A model generated the notes under the pieces. That model saw only the letters and a list, made by a program, of their open reading frames with translations, was not told the DNA's origin and ran no database searches. A stretch of DNA of 64,000 nt from Peptostreptococcus sp. D1 (GTDB taxonomy: Bacteria > Bacillota > Clostridia > Peptostreptococcales > Peptostreptococcaceae), in contig NZ_FONP01000008.1 of assembly GCF_900112955.1 (NCBI RefSeq), positions 42,180 through 106,179 of the forward strand. Reading direction: 5' to 3'. Position 1 is the stretch's first letter. Every line of letters starts with the position of its first letter. The position numbers were made by a program, and so were the translations under genes. Below, in pieces: positions 21,224 to 28,654 of this stretch.

Positions 21224-21270
21224 CTATCCACATTCCCCATAAATGGTGGAAATGTGGATAGATTCCTATT
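21224..21270. terminator. Terminator-like hairpin after rsmG, arms resemble DnaA boxes
   Basis: TCTATCCACATT (21224-21235) pairs perfectly with AATGTGGATAGA (21252-21263), and a T-rich tract follows. It sits 100 nt after rsmG and can end that transcript. Each arm contains a one-mismatch DnaA box (CTATCCACA and TGTGGATAG), which may be coincidental. Confidence 0.65.
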
Positions 21271-21440
21271 TTTCTTTTATTTTTCTAATATTTATCAAAA
21301 TAGCGAATATTATTATCAAGACAGAAAATAATACACTTTTAATGCCATCAAAGCTTAATAGAATAGATTTTTTATTGAATAAAAAATCTATTCCAATTAT
21401 TGCTAAGTAAGTTTTTATAGATTCATATAATATTAGTATC
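21267..21440 (-). other. Open frame without start codon, possible remnant of a small membrane protein
   Basis: After the 21461 stop on the minus strand, the same frame meets a TAA near 21441 and is then open for about 57 codons to a TAG at 21267-21269. It encodes a hydrophobic segment (SVLFSVLIIIFAILINI) with a basic end (RKIKEK). No ATG, GTG or TTG fits as a start. The 16-nt string TATGAATCTATAAAAA occurs twice just upstream, suggesting a local duplication. It could be a decayed immunity or partner gene for the upstream secreted protein. Confidence 0.3.
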
Positions 21441-21460
21441 GATTTTTATAGATTCATACT

Positions 21461-21931
21461 TTATTTTCCCCAGTAGGTAAATATGCATTCTGCTATTCCA
21501 TATGCCACACCATACTGTAAACCGCTTTTTGCGAGTTTTCTTGCAAAACCTTTAATTCCCATTTTTTTTAGTTGTTTTGGTGAAAACCCAAAAAGAACAC
21601 CTTTTGCTATATTAACTGGATTTATTACTTTCGATATACAAGCTCCTGTTTTTGTTTTAGTCCAAAAATATATAGAGTCTTTTAAATCTAACATTTCCCC
21701 TACTGCATAAGGCTTTATAACTACAAAATCACTATTATTCTTTACTGAATAAGCTATGTATGCTGCATAATCATCCACTGTATTAAATTGTAACTCTGCA
21801 TTTTGATTAGCAATAACATTATTAGATGGTTTAGCTTCACTAGCGAATGAAGAAAGTGAATTAAAAGGTGACATTAATAAAGATAATAATAGAACAAATA
21901 GACTTAATTTTTTGAATTTTTTTAATAACAT
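21461..21931 (-). CDS. Small secreted bacteriocin-like protein (function unproven)
   Basis: The 156-residue product begins with a clear signal peptide (LLKKFKKLSLFVLLLSLLM, then SPFNSLSSFA, likely cut near residue 30). The mature part is about 126 residues. It has only two cysteines (GACISKV and AECIFTYW), which could form one disulfide, and a lysine- and glycine-rich C-terminal region (GFSPKQLKKMGIKGFARKLA). This resembles membrane-active peptides in composition, but I recognise no family. The ATG at 21931 was preferred because GGGGGA precedes it. A startless hydrophobic frame lies just downstream. Confidence 0.55.
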   Translation of the reverse strand: MLLKKFKKLSLFVLLLSLLMSPFNSLSSFASEAKPSNNVIANQNAELQFNTVDDYAAYIAYSVKNNSDFVVIKPYAVGEMLDLKDSIYFWTKTKTGACISKVINPVNIAKGVLFGFSPKQLKKMGIKGFARKLAKSGLQYGVAYGIAECIFTYWGK

Positions 21932-22074
21932 AAAACAATTTCCCCCTTTTTTTAAATTTATTATAATTGATACTATAAAAAATGTCAATATAAATGCAAA
22001 TAATTGTATTTAATAGAATATAAATTATGGGATTTGAGCTTTTTTGTCAAATAACGTTAACGAATTTATCTCAC

Positions 22075-22118
22075 GATGAATTTGAAAATTTTTACCATCA
22101 ACGCTAAATATTATACAA
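22075..22118 (+). repeat. 44-nt repeat, copy A
   Basis: This 44-nt stretch, beginning GATGAATTTG and ending TATTATACAA, is identical to 27851-27894 (44 of 44). A shorter 22-nt part recurs at 28499-28520. All copies have the same orientation and are noncoding, so they may be ends of a lost insertion element. Confidence 0.85.
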
Positions 22119-22124
22119 CCAATA

Positions 22125-22187
22125 AATCCTAAGCAAAGAGGTATCCAATCATTCATAAGAATGTTGGATACCTCTTTGCTTAGGATT
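22125..22187. repeat. Perfect 24-bp inverted repeat forming a long hairpin
   Basis: The 24-nt arm at 22125-22148 (starts AATCCTAAGC) is perfectly complementary to 22164-22187 (ends GCTTAGGATT). Within the loop CATTC and GAATG extend the stem to about 29 pairs with one bulge and a four-base loop ATAA. No T tract follows on either strand, so it is not a classical terminator. It lies directly beside repeat copy A. Confidence 0.9.
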
Positions 22188-22323
22188 GACTTTCAAGTCA
22201 TACCATTTTTACGGTTAAAAAATTTATGTTATGTTAAGCAACAACTTATTTGAAATATAATAAATTTTTGTGATAACCTATAAATTATAGAAGCTATCAA
22301 TTATATTAATTACTGTTTAGATG

Positions 22324-22776
22324 CTATTGTTTGTTAAGCTCTTGATGAGTTTTATCGATCAACTCGGTAGGTAAAACTTTATATTTACCATCTTTAATCA
22401 GTAACATACTAGGAATTGTTTCAAGTCCGTACTTTTCATAAAACTTCTCGTAATTTTTGTCTTTAAAATCCTTATCCATATCGACTTCGACAAGATAGCT
22501 TTTCACATTTACTTTTTTCTGTATATTTGAAACTATGTATTCATATGAACTCGAAAATCTAATACAGTATGGGCAATCTTCAGAGGTCAATACATACAAT
22601 CCATCTTCTTCGCTAGTGATATCTTTCCAGCTTTTTTTATTTACCAAGAATTTTATGTTATTTTTATATTCTTTCTGCTCCATCATTAGTTTAATATCAT
22701 CCTTTTTGGCAAAAATGCCGACAACCAAAGCAACTAAAACAATTACTACTATATAAATAAGTTTTTTGTTTTTCAT
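22324..22776 (-). CDS. Membrane-anchored thioredoxin-like protein
   Basis: The 150-residue product has an N-terminal membrane anchor (KLIYIVVIVLVALVVGIFA, residues 4-23) and an extracytoplasmic thioredoxin fold. The redox motif is CPYC near residue 68, in TSEDCPYCIRF, and the cis-proline segment is YGLETIPSMLLIKDGK near 116. It probably acts in disulfide exchange outside the membrane. ATG 22776 follows GAGAGG. It lies downstream of the cysteine desulfurase gene but is separated from it by a terminator. Confidence 0.82.
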   Translation of the reverse strand: MKNKKLIYIVVIVLVALVVGIFAKKDDIKLMMEQKEYKNNIKFLVNKKSWKDITSEEDGLYVLTSEDCPYCIRFSSSYEYIVSNIQKKVNVKSYLVEVDMDKDFKDKNYEKFYEKYGLETIPSMLLIKDGKYKVLPTELIDKTHQELNKQ

Positions 22777-22933
22777 ATGTACCTCTCATAATATTAAGAT
22801 AATAAATAATAATGTCAACAATATTTTCAAAACTCTATTATTGCACTAATATATTATCTTATCACTGACAAAAAGTAAACAAATATATAAAAAAACTATA
22901 TTGAAGTAATCTAAAAATTAATAATATCTATAC

Positions 22934-22974
22934 AAAAAATTGAGATCATTGATTTTTAAAATAAATAATCTCAA
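22934..22974 (-). terminator. Terminator after cysteine desulfurase gene
   Basis: On the minus strand, arms at 22968-22974 and 22940-22946 (TTGAGAT/ATCTCAA) form a stem with further A/T pairs inside. A run of six U follows in the transcript (A run 22934-22939 on the plus strand). Confidence 0.7.
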
Positions 22975-23028
22975 CTTTTAAATATTATTCAAAATTTGTT
23001 GATGCTGATATAGAACACTTTAATTGTC

Positions 23029-24171
23029 TTAATATGATTTTGATATTTCCTTTAGTGCATGAATAGCCTTGTCTACGTCATCCTTGGTATTAAAATAACC
23101 AAAGCTAAATCTGATTGCACCTTGATTTAATGTACCTATTGTTTTGTGGGCAAGAGGTGCACAATGAATACCAGATCTTGTGGCAATATCAAATTCTCTA
23201 TCCAATCTAAATGTAATTTCTCCGGAGTCAATATCGCCTATATTTACTGCGATAACAGCAGATCTTTCCTTTGAAGACCTTGGTCCATATATCTTTATAT
23301 TGTCTATTTCTGATAGCCTGTCTAGCATGTATTGAGTAAGCTCTTCCTCGTGATTTCTAATCCTTGAAAGTCCAGTTTCCAATAAAAACTCAATACCTGC
23401 TCCAAGTCCGGCTATGCCAGGTGTGTTGTGAGTTCCAGATTCATATTTATCTGGATATAGATCTGGTTGTATTATATCCTCAGATTTACTGCCAGTACCA
23501 CCTTCTCTTTGGCTTTTCAACCTAATATCATCATTTACATACAAAATTCCCGTACCTTGAGGTCCTAAAAGACCTTTATGTCCAGGCATTGCCAACATAT
23601 CTATATTCATTCTCTGGACATCTATATCATATATTCCGGCAGATTGAGAAGCATCTACCAAGTATTTTATGTTATGTTTTTTTGCTATATTTCCAATAGC
23701 TTCTATATCTACAAGTGTTCCCACGACATTAGATGCATGAGTTGTTACAATTAATTTGGTATTTTCCTTTATCGCTGATTCTATATCCTTTGGTGATATT
23801 TTTCCCTCGCAATCAGCCTGAACAAATGTATGCTCAACTCCTATTTTTTCAAGCTCCATTATTGGTCTTAGAACGGAATTATGCTCCATAGTCGTTGTTA
23901 CTACATGATCTCCTGCTTCTAAAAATCCCTTTATAGCGAGATTTAATGAATCTGTCGCATTGAAGGTATAGACAACCTCCATTGGATTTTTTATATTAAA
24001 TAGTTTTGCTACCAAATCTCTAGTAGCCTCTACCGTTCTAGCAGATTCCATTGCCATCCTGTGACCGGATCTGCCGGGATTAGCACAATATGCCCTTGAA
24101 CAATGATCCATAGCCCTATAAACATTTTCCGGTTTTGGAAAAGTCGTTGCAGCATTGTCTAAATAAATCAT
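23029..24171 (-). CDS. Cysteine desulfurase-like PLP enzyme (TIGR01977 type)
   Basis: This class V aminotransferase-fold enzyme would release sulfur or selenium from cysteine or selenocysteine. The 380-residue product begins MIYLDNAATTFPKP, has the PLP lysine in MPGHKGLLGPQGTG near 200 and the catalytic-loop cysteine in SGIHCAPLAHKTIG near 340. These features match the family often found with selenium genes. The ATG at 24171 follows AAGGAGG; a longer frame upstream contains that ribosome site. yedF and DUF3343 genes lie 1 kb away on the opposite strand, supporting a selenium or sulfur role. Confidence 0.85.
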   Translation of the reverse strand: MIYLDNAATTFPKPENVYRAMDHCSRAYCANPGRSGHRMAMESARTVEATRDLVAKLFNIKNPMEVVYTFNATDSLNLAIKGFLEAGDHVVTTTMEHNSVLRPIMELEKIGVEHTFVQADCEGKISPKDIESAIKENTKLIVTTHASNVVGTLVDIEAIGNIAKKHNIKYLVDASQSAGIYDIDVQRMNIDMLAMPGHKGLLGPQGTGILYVNDDIRLKSQREGGTGSKSEDIIQPDLYPDKYESGTHNTPGIAGLGAGIEFLLETGLSRIRNHEEELTQYMLDRLSEIDNIKIYGPRSSKERSAVIAVNIGDIDSGEITFRLDREFDIATRSGIHCAPLAHKTIGTLNQGAIRFSFGYFNTKDDVDKAIHALKEISKSY

Positions 24172-24226
24172 TTTATTGCCTCCTTGCGATAATGTCAATT
24201 GTCGTTTGATATTATCTAAGTTTATA

Positions 24227-24847
24227 TTACTTGAATTTTAGATATTCCCCATCCTTTATTACTATATGCCCACTTGAATAGCTTTTTCCGTCAACTGTCA
24301 ATTTGACCTGTTCGACCTTGAAGGTTTTTATCAAGCTATTTGTGAATGATCTCAACATAAGGGTTTCAGCACTTGAGCCCAAATCAAAGTTAACGAACTT
24401 GTCATTTACATCGACGATTAATGTTCTAACTCCATCAACTGTTTCAACCTTGGCTTTATTTACATCTGTACCTTTTTGAAGTACTTTTTCTGAAACAAGT
24501 GCTTTGATAACATTTCCGACACTTACTTCATCAGCCTTTTGCTTATGCTCAGTCAATTTTTCTGAGTTGATATCATAAGTGTAGTAAGTTATTTCAGCCT
24601 TTCCGGATTCTGTTTTATTTGCTTCGTTATTTTGAGTGGACTCTTTTTCTTTATCAGATGCTTCCTTAGAAGTGTCGTTATTCTCGCTATTTTTAGACTC
24701 TGAGCTTTCATTGGTATTTTTTTCCTCTGTTTGTGTTTTTTGTTCAGATGAATTATTTGCATTTGTTGTACATCCAACCATCGAGATAGTTGATGTAATA
24801 AGTATTCCAACCATCAGTAAGCCTTTGATTTTTTTATTGTATTTCAT
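24227..24847 (-). CDS. Lipoprotein with GerMN domain
   Basis: The 206-residue product has a lipoprotein signal (GLLMVGILITSTISMVGC, cysteine near residue 26), then a 50-residue low-complexity linker rich in Ser, Glu, Asn and Lys. A C-terminal GerMN-type domain follows, with ETLMLRSFTNSLIKTF and VEQVKLTVDGK. GerMN domains occur in spore germination proteins but also in many non-spore surface lipoproteins. ATG 24847 follows AAGGAGG. It is probably co-transcribed with the desulfurase gene 55 nt downstream. Confidence 0.82.
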   Translation of the reverse strand: MKYNKKIKGLLMVGILITSTISMVGCTTNANNSSEQKTQTEEKNTNESSESKNSENNDTSKEASDKEKESTQNNEANKTESGKAEITYYTYDINSEKLTEHKQKADEVSVGNVIKALVSEKVLQKGTDVNKAKVETVDGVRTLIVDVNDKFVNFDLGSSAETLMLRSFTNSLIKTFKVEQVKLTVDGKSYSSGHIVIKDGEYLKFK

Positions 24848-25207
24848 AATGTAATCCTCCTTAATTTGTTTTTCCTCAATTACTTTAAGTGAAATATCAA
24901 AAACTGATAAAAATTGATATCAATATTATTATATCATATTTGTGAGCTTTTTAATATATAATAGAATTTCGAATAGGAAATATCAAAAATATATATGAAA
25001 AAATTTTTCTCGAAATTGTGAAAATTTATTAATAATTATCTCTTTAATTTTATTTTTTTTAGTTAAATATAAGCAAAAACTAAAATTAACTAAAAATAAT
25101 AATTGTGTAGCGTTTTCCCTTGGATGAAATTGAAATTATTATGTGTCACAAATACCAATAATGTGATATTATATAAGTGTAAGTGTACTATGTTGGAGGT
25201 ATGAATA
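24848..25207. other. Intergenic region between divergent GerMN and yedF genes
   Basis: These 360 nt are strongly A/T-rich and must hold promoters for both divergent units. I could not assign a confident -35/-10 pair, and no RNA element or short gene was recognised. Confidence 0.35.
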
Positions 25208-25822
25208 ATGGTAGTAAATGTAGACGCAAAGGGGCTTGCTTGTCCGATGCCTGTAATAAAAACTAAAAATGCTCTTGAGCAAATAGAGGAAGGCGTTGTC
25301 GAGGTTGTAGTAAGTGACAATGTTCCAAAGGAAAACATTTTAAAATTTGCAAGGTCAGTCAATTGTAGGGCTGAGATTATAAAAGAAGAAAAAGATGAAA
25401 TTATCATTAGAATTTCAAAGGAAAATGGAGCAATGCTTGATATAGCTGATGAAGATATTACTTGTGATGTCGAAATCCCTAAGGGAAAAGAAGTGATAGC
25501 TATCATGAGTAATAGAATTGGAAGCGGTAATGATGAGCTAGGTGCTGTTTTGATAAAAGGCTTCCTGTTCACACTTACAGAGTCCAAGCCATTACCAAGG
25601 TCGATTTTATTTTTAAATGGTGGAGTAGAATTAACTACAAGAAATGAAGCTACCGTAGAGCATATTAAAAAATTGGAAGAGCTAGGTGTTGAAATACTTT
25701 CATGTGGAACTTGTCTGGACTACTATGGTCTAAAGGAAGAATTAAGGGTTGGTACAGTGACTAATATGTACACAATCGTTGAAGAGATGAAAGCTGCATC
25801 AAAAGTAATTACAATTGGGTAG
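25208..25822 (+). CDS. yedF: Selenium metabolism protein YedF
   Basis: The 204-residue product has an N-terminal TusA/SirA-like domain with the sulfur-carrier motif GLACPMPVI near residue 9. The C-terminal DsrE-like half contains IMSNRIGSGNDELG near 100 and ILSCGTCLDYYGLKEEL near 162. This two-domain build is the YedF protein linked genomically to selenium-using bacteria. ATG 25208 follows GGAGGTATGAATA. It begins a unit with the DUF3343 gene 7 nt downstream. Confidence 0.88.
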   Translation: MVVNVDAKGLACPMPVIKTKNALEQIEEGVVEVVVSDNVPKENILKFARSVNCRAEIIKEEKDEIIIRISKENGAMLDIADEDITCDVEIPKGKEVIAIMSNRIGSGNDELGAVLIKGFLFTLTESKPLPRSILFLNGGVELTTRNEATVEHIKKLEELGVEILSCGTCLDYYGLKEELRVGTVTNMYTIVEEMKAASKVITIG

Positions 25823-25829
25823 GTGATAT

Positions 25830-26096
25830 ATGAATAATTTTTATATTGTGTCGTTTAACTCGACACACCATGCTATTAGATCAGAGAAGCTATTGTTGGA
25901 CGATGGTCTAAAGGTAATGACATTGCCTACTCCTAGAGAGGTAGCTGCTAGCTGTGGGCTGTCAATAAGGTTTGAATTTGAAGATAAAAAAAGAATAAAG
26001 GAGCTATTAGAAGAAAATTCTATTGACATAAAGGGTGTTTATCATATATTGAGGAATGAATCAGGTGATAGAGAAGCACTTGAAATAGAATTTTAA
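25830..26096 (+). CDS. DUF3343 protein, putative selenium/sulfur carrier
   Basis: The 88-residue product matches DUF3343 by length and by the sequence FNSTHHAIRSEKLL near the start and AASCGLSIRFE near residue 39, where the cysteine could carry sulfur or selenium. The family recurs next to yedF and the TIGR01977 desulfurase. ATG 25830 follows GGTGATAT closely after yedF, so the two are probably co-translated. The biochemical role is not established. Confidence 0.85.
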   Translation: MNNFYIVSFNSTHHAIRSEKLLLDDGLKVMTLPTPREVAASCGLSIRFEFEDKKRIKELLEENSIDIKGVYHILRNESGDREALEIEF

Positions 26097-26135
26097 TGAG
26101 AGAATTTTCTTCTTGCTATAAATATGGGAGAAAAT

Positions 26136-26315
26136 ATGGCAGTAGACATTAAGGTTGGAAATATTGTTGAATTAAAAAAACAGCATGCTTGTGGTTCCAA
26201 AGAGTTTACAATAACTAGAACAGGAGCTGATGTAAAGTTTAAATGTAATAATTGTGGAAGAATAATAATGCTTGATAGAGAAACTGCTGAGAAAAGAATA
26301 AAAAAGTTTCTTTAA
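26136..26315 (+). CDS. DUF951 small zinc-ribbon-like protein
   Basis: The 59-residue product begins MAVDIKVGNIVELKKQHACG and contains a CNNCGR knuckle near residue 38, giving three closely placed cysteines (HACG plus CNNC). This matches the DUF951 family, whose function is unknown. The ATG at 26136 lies 5 nt after GGGAG; an upstream ATG at 26124 overlaps that site. It follows the DUF3343 gene by 40 nt and may be co-transcribed. Confidence 0.85.
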   Translation: MAVDIKVGNIVELKKQHACGSKEFTITRTGADVKFKCNNCGRIIMLDRETAEKRIKKFL

Positions 26316-26431
26316 GGTTGTTTTTACTAGCAGGGCAAAATATGGGAGCTTTAGTATTATTAATGTGTTTGTCATGCTTTTAAATAAAATAATATAATTA
26401 AATTATTCTAAATTATGGAGGTGCTTTTTAA

Positions 26432-27628
26432 ATGGCTGTAAAATTTGCAAAAAGACTAGAAAAGGCAGAAGGTTCTGCTATTCGTGAAATCCTTAAGTTA
26501 GCTTCAAATCCGGATGTAATATCTTTTGCTGGTGGGCTACCAGCTCCTGAATTATTTCCAGTTGAAGAAATGAAGCAAGTGGCGATTGCAGTAATGGAAG
26601 AACAAGGTAGAGCTGCTATGCAGTATTCTGCAACAGATGGTTACCCACCACTAAGAGAAGCTATAGCTGAAAGAATGAACAGAAAGCTATACACTGATGT
26701 TACTGCTGATAGCATATTGGTAACTAATGGATCTCAGCAGTGCCTAGACTTTATGGGTAGAGTATTCCTTGACGAAGGTGACAAGGTTATAGTTGAAAGC
26801 CCATCTTATCTTGGTGCATTAAATGCATTTAAGGCTTATGGACCACAGTTTATTGAAATACCTACAGATGGTGATGGTATGATAATGTCAGAGCTAGAAA
26901 AAGCTCTTGCTGAAAATCCTGACGTTAAATTTATATACGTTATCCCTGATTTCCAGAATCCATCAGGAAGAACTTGGCCAATTGAAAGACGTAAACAATT
27001 TATGGAAATCATAAATAAGTATGAAATTCCAGTTGCAGAAGATAATCCATATGGCGAATTAAGATTTGAAGGAGAAATATTCCCATCATTGAAGTCTTAT
27101 GATACTAAGGGATTGGTTTGCTTCTTCGGAACATTCTCTAAGATTCTTTGCCCAGGATACAGATTAGGTTGGGTTTCTGCAGCACCAGAAATACTTGAAA
27201 AATTCAATATTTCTAAGCAGGCTTCCGATTTACAGGCATCTACAATTTCTCAGATGGAAATAGCTAAGTTTATCGAAATGTTTGATTTAGATGCTCATGT
27301 TGAAAAAATCAAAGAGGTATACGGACATAGAAGAACACTTATGCTTGATGCAATGGACAAATATTTCCCGGAAGGTGTAACATTTACTAGAACTGATGGT
27401 GGATTGTTTACATGGGTGACTCTTCCAGAAGGAATAGATGCTGCTCAGTTGATGAAGGATGTTGTTCTTCCTAATAACGTTGCTTACGTTCCAGGTGAAC
27501 CATTCTATCCAAACGGAGGAAATGCTAACCATTTCAGAATGAACTATTCTTGTATGCCTGATGATAAGATAGTAGAAGGTGTTAAGAGATTAGGAAAGGC
27601 TTTGACAGAAGCTATAGAAAAACTATAA
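26432..27628 (+). CDS. PLP-dependent aminotransferase, class I/II (2-aminoadipate/MocR-like)
   Basis: The 398-residue enzyme has the fold-type I pattern: ISFAGGLPAPELFP near residue 30, QYSATDGYPPLREAI near 68, YVIPDFQNPSGRTW near 170, and the PLP lysine in FFGTFSKILCPGYRLGW near 235. It resembles 2-aminoadipate and branched-chain or aromatic aminotransferases, and the substrate is uncertain. ATG 26432 follows GGAGGTGC. Its codons look more uniform than those of its neighbours, suggesting high expression. A strong terminator follows. Confidence 0.88.
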   Translation: MAVKFAKRLEKAEGSAIREILKLASNPDVISFAGGLPAPELFPVEEMKQVAIAVMEEQGRAAMQYSATDGYPPLREAIAERMNRKLYTDVTADSILVTNGSQQCLDFMGRVFLDEGDKVIVESPSYLGALNAFKAYGPQFIEIPTDGDGMIMSELEKALAENPDVKFIYVIPDFQNPSGRTWPIERRKQFMEIINKYEIPVAEDNPYGELRFEGEIFPSLKSYDTKGLVCFFGTFSKILCPGYRLGWVSAAPEILEKFNISKQASDLQASTISQMEIAKFIEMFDLDAHVEKIKEVYGHRRTLMLDAMDKYFPEGVTFTRTDGGLFTWVTLPEGIDAAQLMKDVVLPNNVAYVPGEPFYPNGGNANHFRMNYSCMPDDKIVEGVKRLGKALTEAIEKL

Positions 27629-27712
27629 TATTTGATCTTTATTTAGAATAACAGAAAAATAAACTATTTTATATATGAAGCGTTATTAAATATAAACTTC
27701 AACAATAGATAG

Positions 27713-27752
27713 GCAGGAAATTGCGTGATTTAACGTTAATTTCCTGCTTTAT
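27713..27752 (+). terminator. Terminator after the aminotransferase gene
   Basis: GCAGGAAATT (27713-27722) pairs perfectly with AATTTCCTGC (27738-27747), followed by TTTATTATT. Confidence 0.8.
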
Positions 27753-27819
27753 TATTGTTGACAATTTGACTACCATATTGTAAAATAGATTGACATGTTT
27801 TCAATTTTTTTTCAAAAAA

Positions 27820-27894
27820 TTAGCGCTGATGGTCTCCGAACTCACCTCAAGATGAATTTGAAAATTTTTACCATCAACGCTAAATATTATACAA
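27820..27894 (+). repeat. 44-nt repeat, copy B, with inverted arm
   Basis: Positions 27851-27894 are identical to copy A. In addition TTAGCGCTGATGGT (27820-27833) pairs with ACCATCAACGCTAA (27870-27883) with one mismatch, so this copy can fold as a hairpin or represents abutting inverted ends. The remaining 27900-28010 stretch has no recognised feature. Confidence 0.85.
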
Positions 27895-28011
27895 TCTATT
27901 AAAAGCTCTGGACGAACTATACGGTCAACTAATATAGATTCAATTTTATATAGTTAGAAATAAGAATAAATCTTTACTAATATTTTTTGTAAAATATTTT
28001 ATCTGTATTTT

Positions 28012-28182
28012 TTAAAATATAATAATTAATATTATAAATGTTATTAAAGCTACAGAATAAGATATTAATGTGTATTTATTTATAAATATTTCCCAAAAAC
28101 TAACTTTTCTAATACGTGATATTAATAGTGAAAATACTAACGCAGATACGAAATATACTATTAACACTAAATATTTGTCCAT
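28012..28182 (-). CDS. Small membrane protein, 56 residues
   Basis: This short frame starts at an ATG at 28182 after AGAGAGG and ends with TAA at 28012. The product has two hydrophobic spans, DKYLVLIVYFVSALVFSLLI and ISYSVALITFIILIIIF, joined by a basic loop (SRIRKVSFWEIF). No family was recognised. The ribosome site and the clean two-span pattern support it as real, but expression is unproven. Confidence 0.5.
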   Translation of the reverse strand: MDKYLVLIVYFVSALVFSLLISRIRKVSFWEIFINKYTLISYSVALITFIILIIIF

Positions 28183-28654
28183 TAATGAAAACCTCTCTTT
28201 GAATATGTAAACGCACCAATATATTGTCTTTTAGCTGAATCTAAATAAAATTTACCCTCATAATTATTTTACTTATTCTTTTTTTAAGCATAATTTAATC
28301 CCTACTAAGTATTATTTTTATTAATGATATATCATTATTGAATAATATTTTAACTTAGTAGATAATAAAAATCAATATAAAAATGTTAATTTTTTTATTT
28401 TTTAGATTATTTTAATTTTTTCTTTGTTTTTTCTTTATTTTTATCCTTAATATAAAAATAGGTAACTCATAAGAGTCACAAATAAAAATGAATACCCACA
28501 ACGCTAAATATTATACAACCTTATTATTGTGCAATGAGAAAGAATGATTTAAAATATATATTAGGTAAACATTTTATTGAGGGGTATGTTAATAAGATAA
28601 GGTAATTTAATGGGTATTAAGTGATTTGCAGTAGGTAGGAGAGGGTGTGTAATT
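28183..28654. other. AT-rich intergenic region with partial repeat copy C
   Basis: This interval has long T-rich runs around 28380-28445. It holds a 22-nt partial copy of the 44-nt repeat at 28499-28520 and the upstream region of the lipoprotein gene. No gene was recognised. Confidence 0.5.
28499..28520 (+). repeat. Partial repeat copy C (22 nt)
   Basis: CAACGCTAAATATTATACAA followed by CC is shared exactly with the last part of copy A, including the CC that copy B lacks. The upstream half of the repeat is missing here. Confidence 0.75.

Noticed and set aside
24227..24847. GerMN lipoprotein as evidence of sporulation
   Set aside because: GerMN domains are common in non-spore surface lipoproteins, no other sporulation gene is in the window, and sigH is decayed.
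25090..25587. 165-codon minus-strand frame opposite yedF
   Set aside because: yedF is well supported by domain motifs on the plus strand; the antisense frame is low-complexity and lacks a ribosome site.
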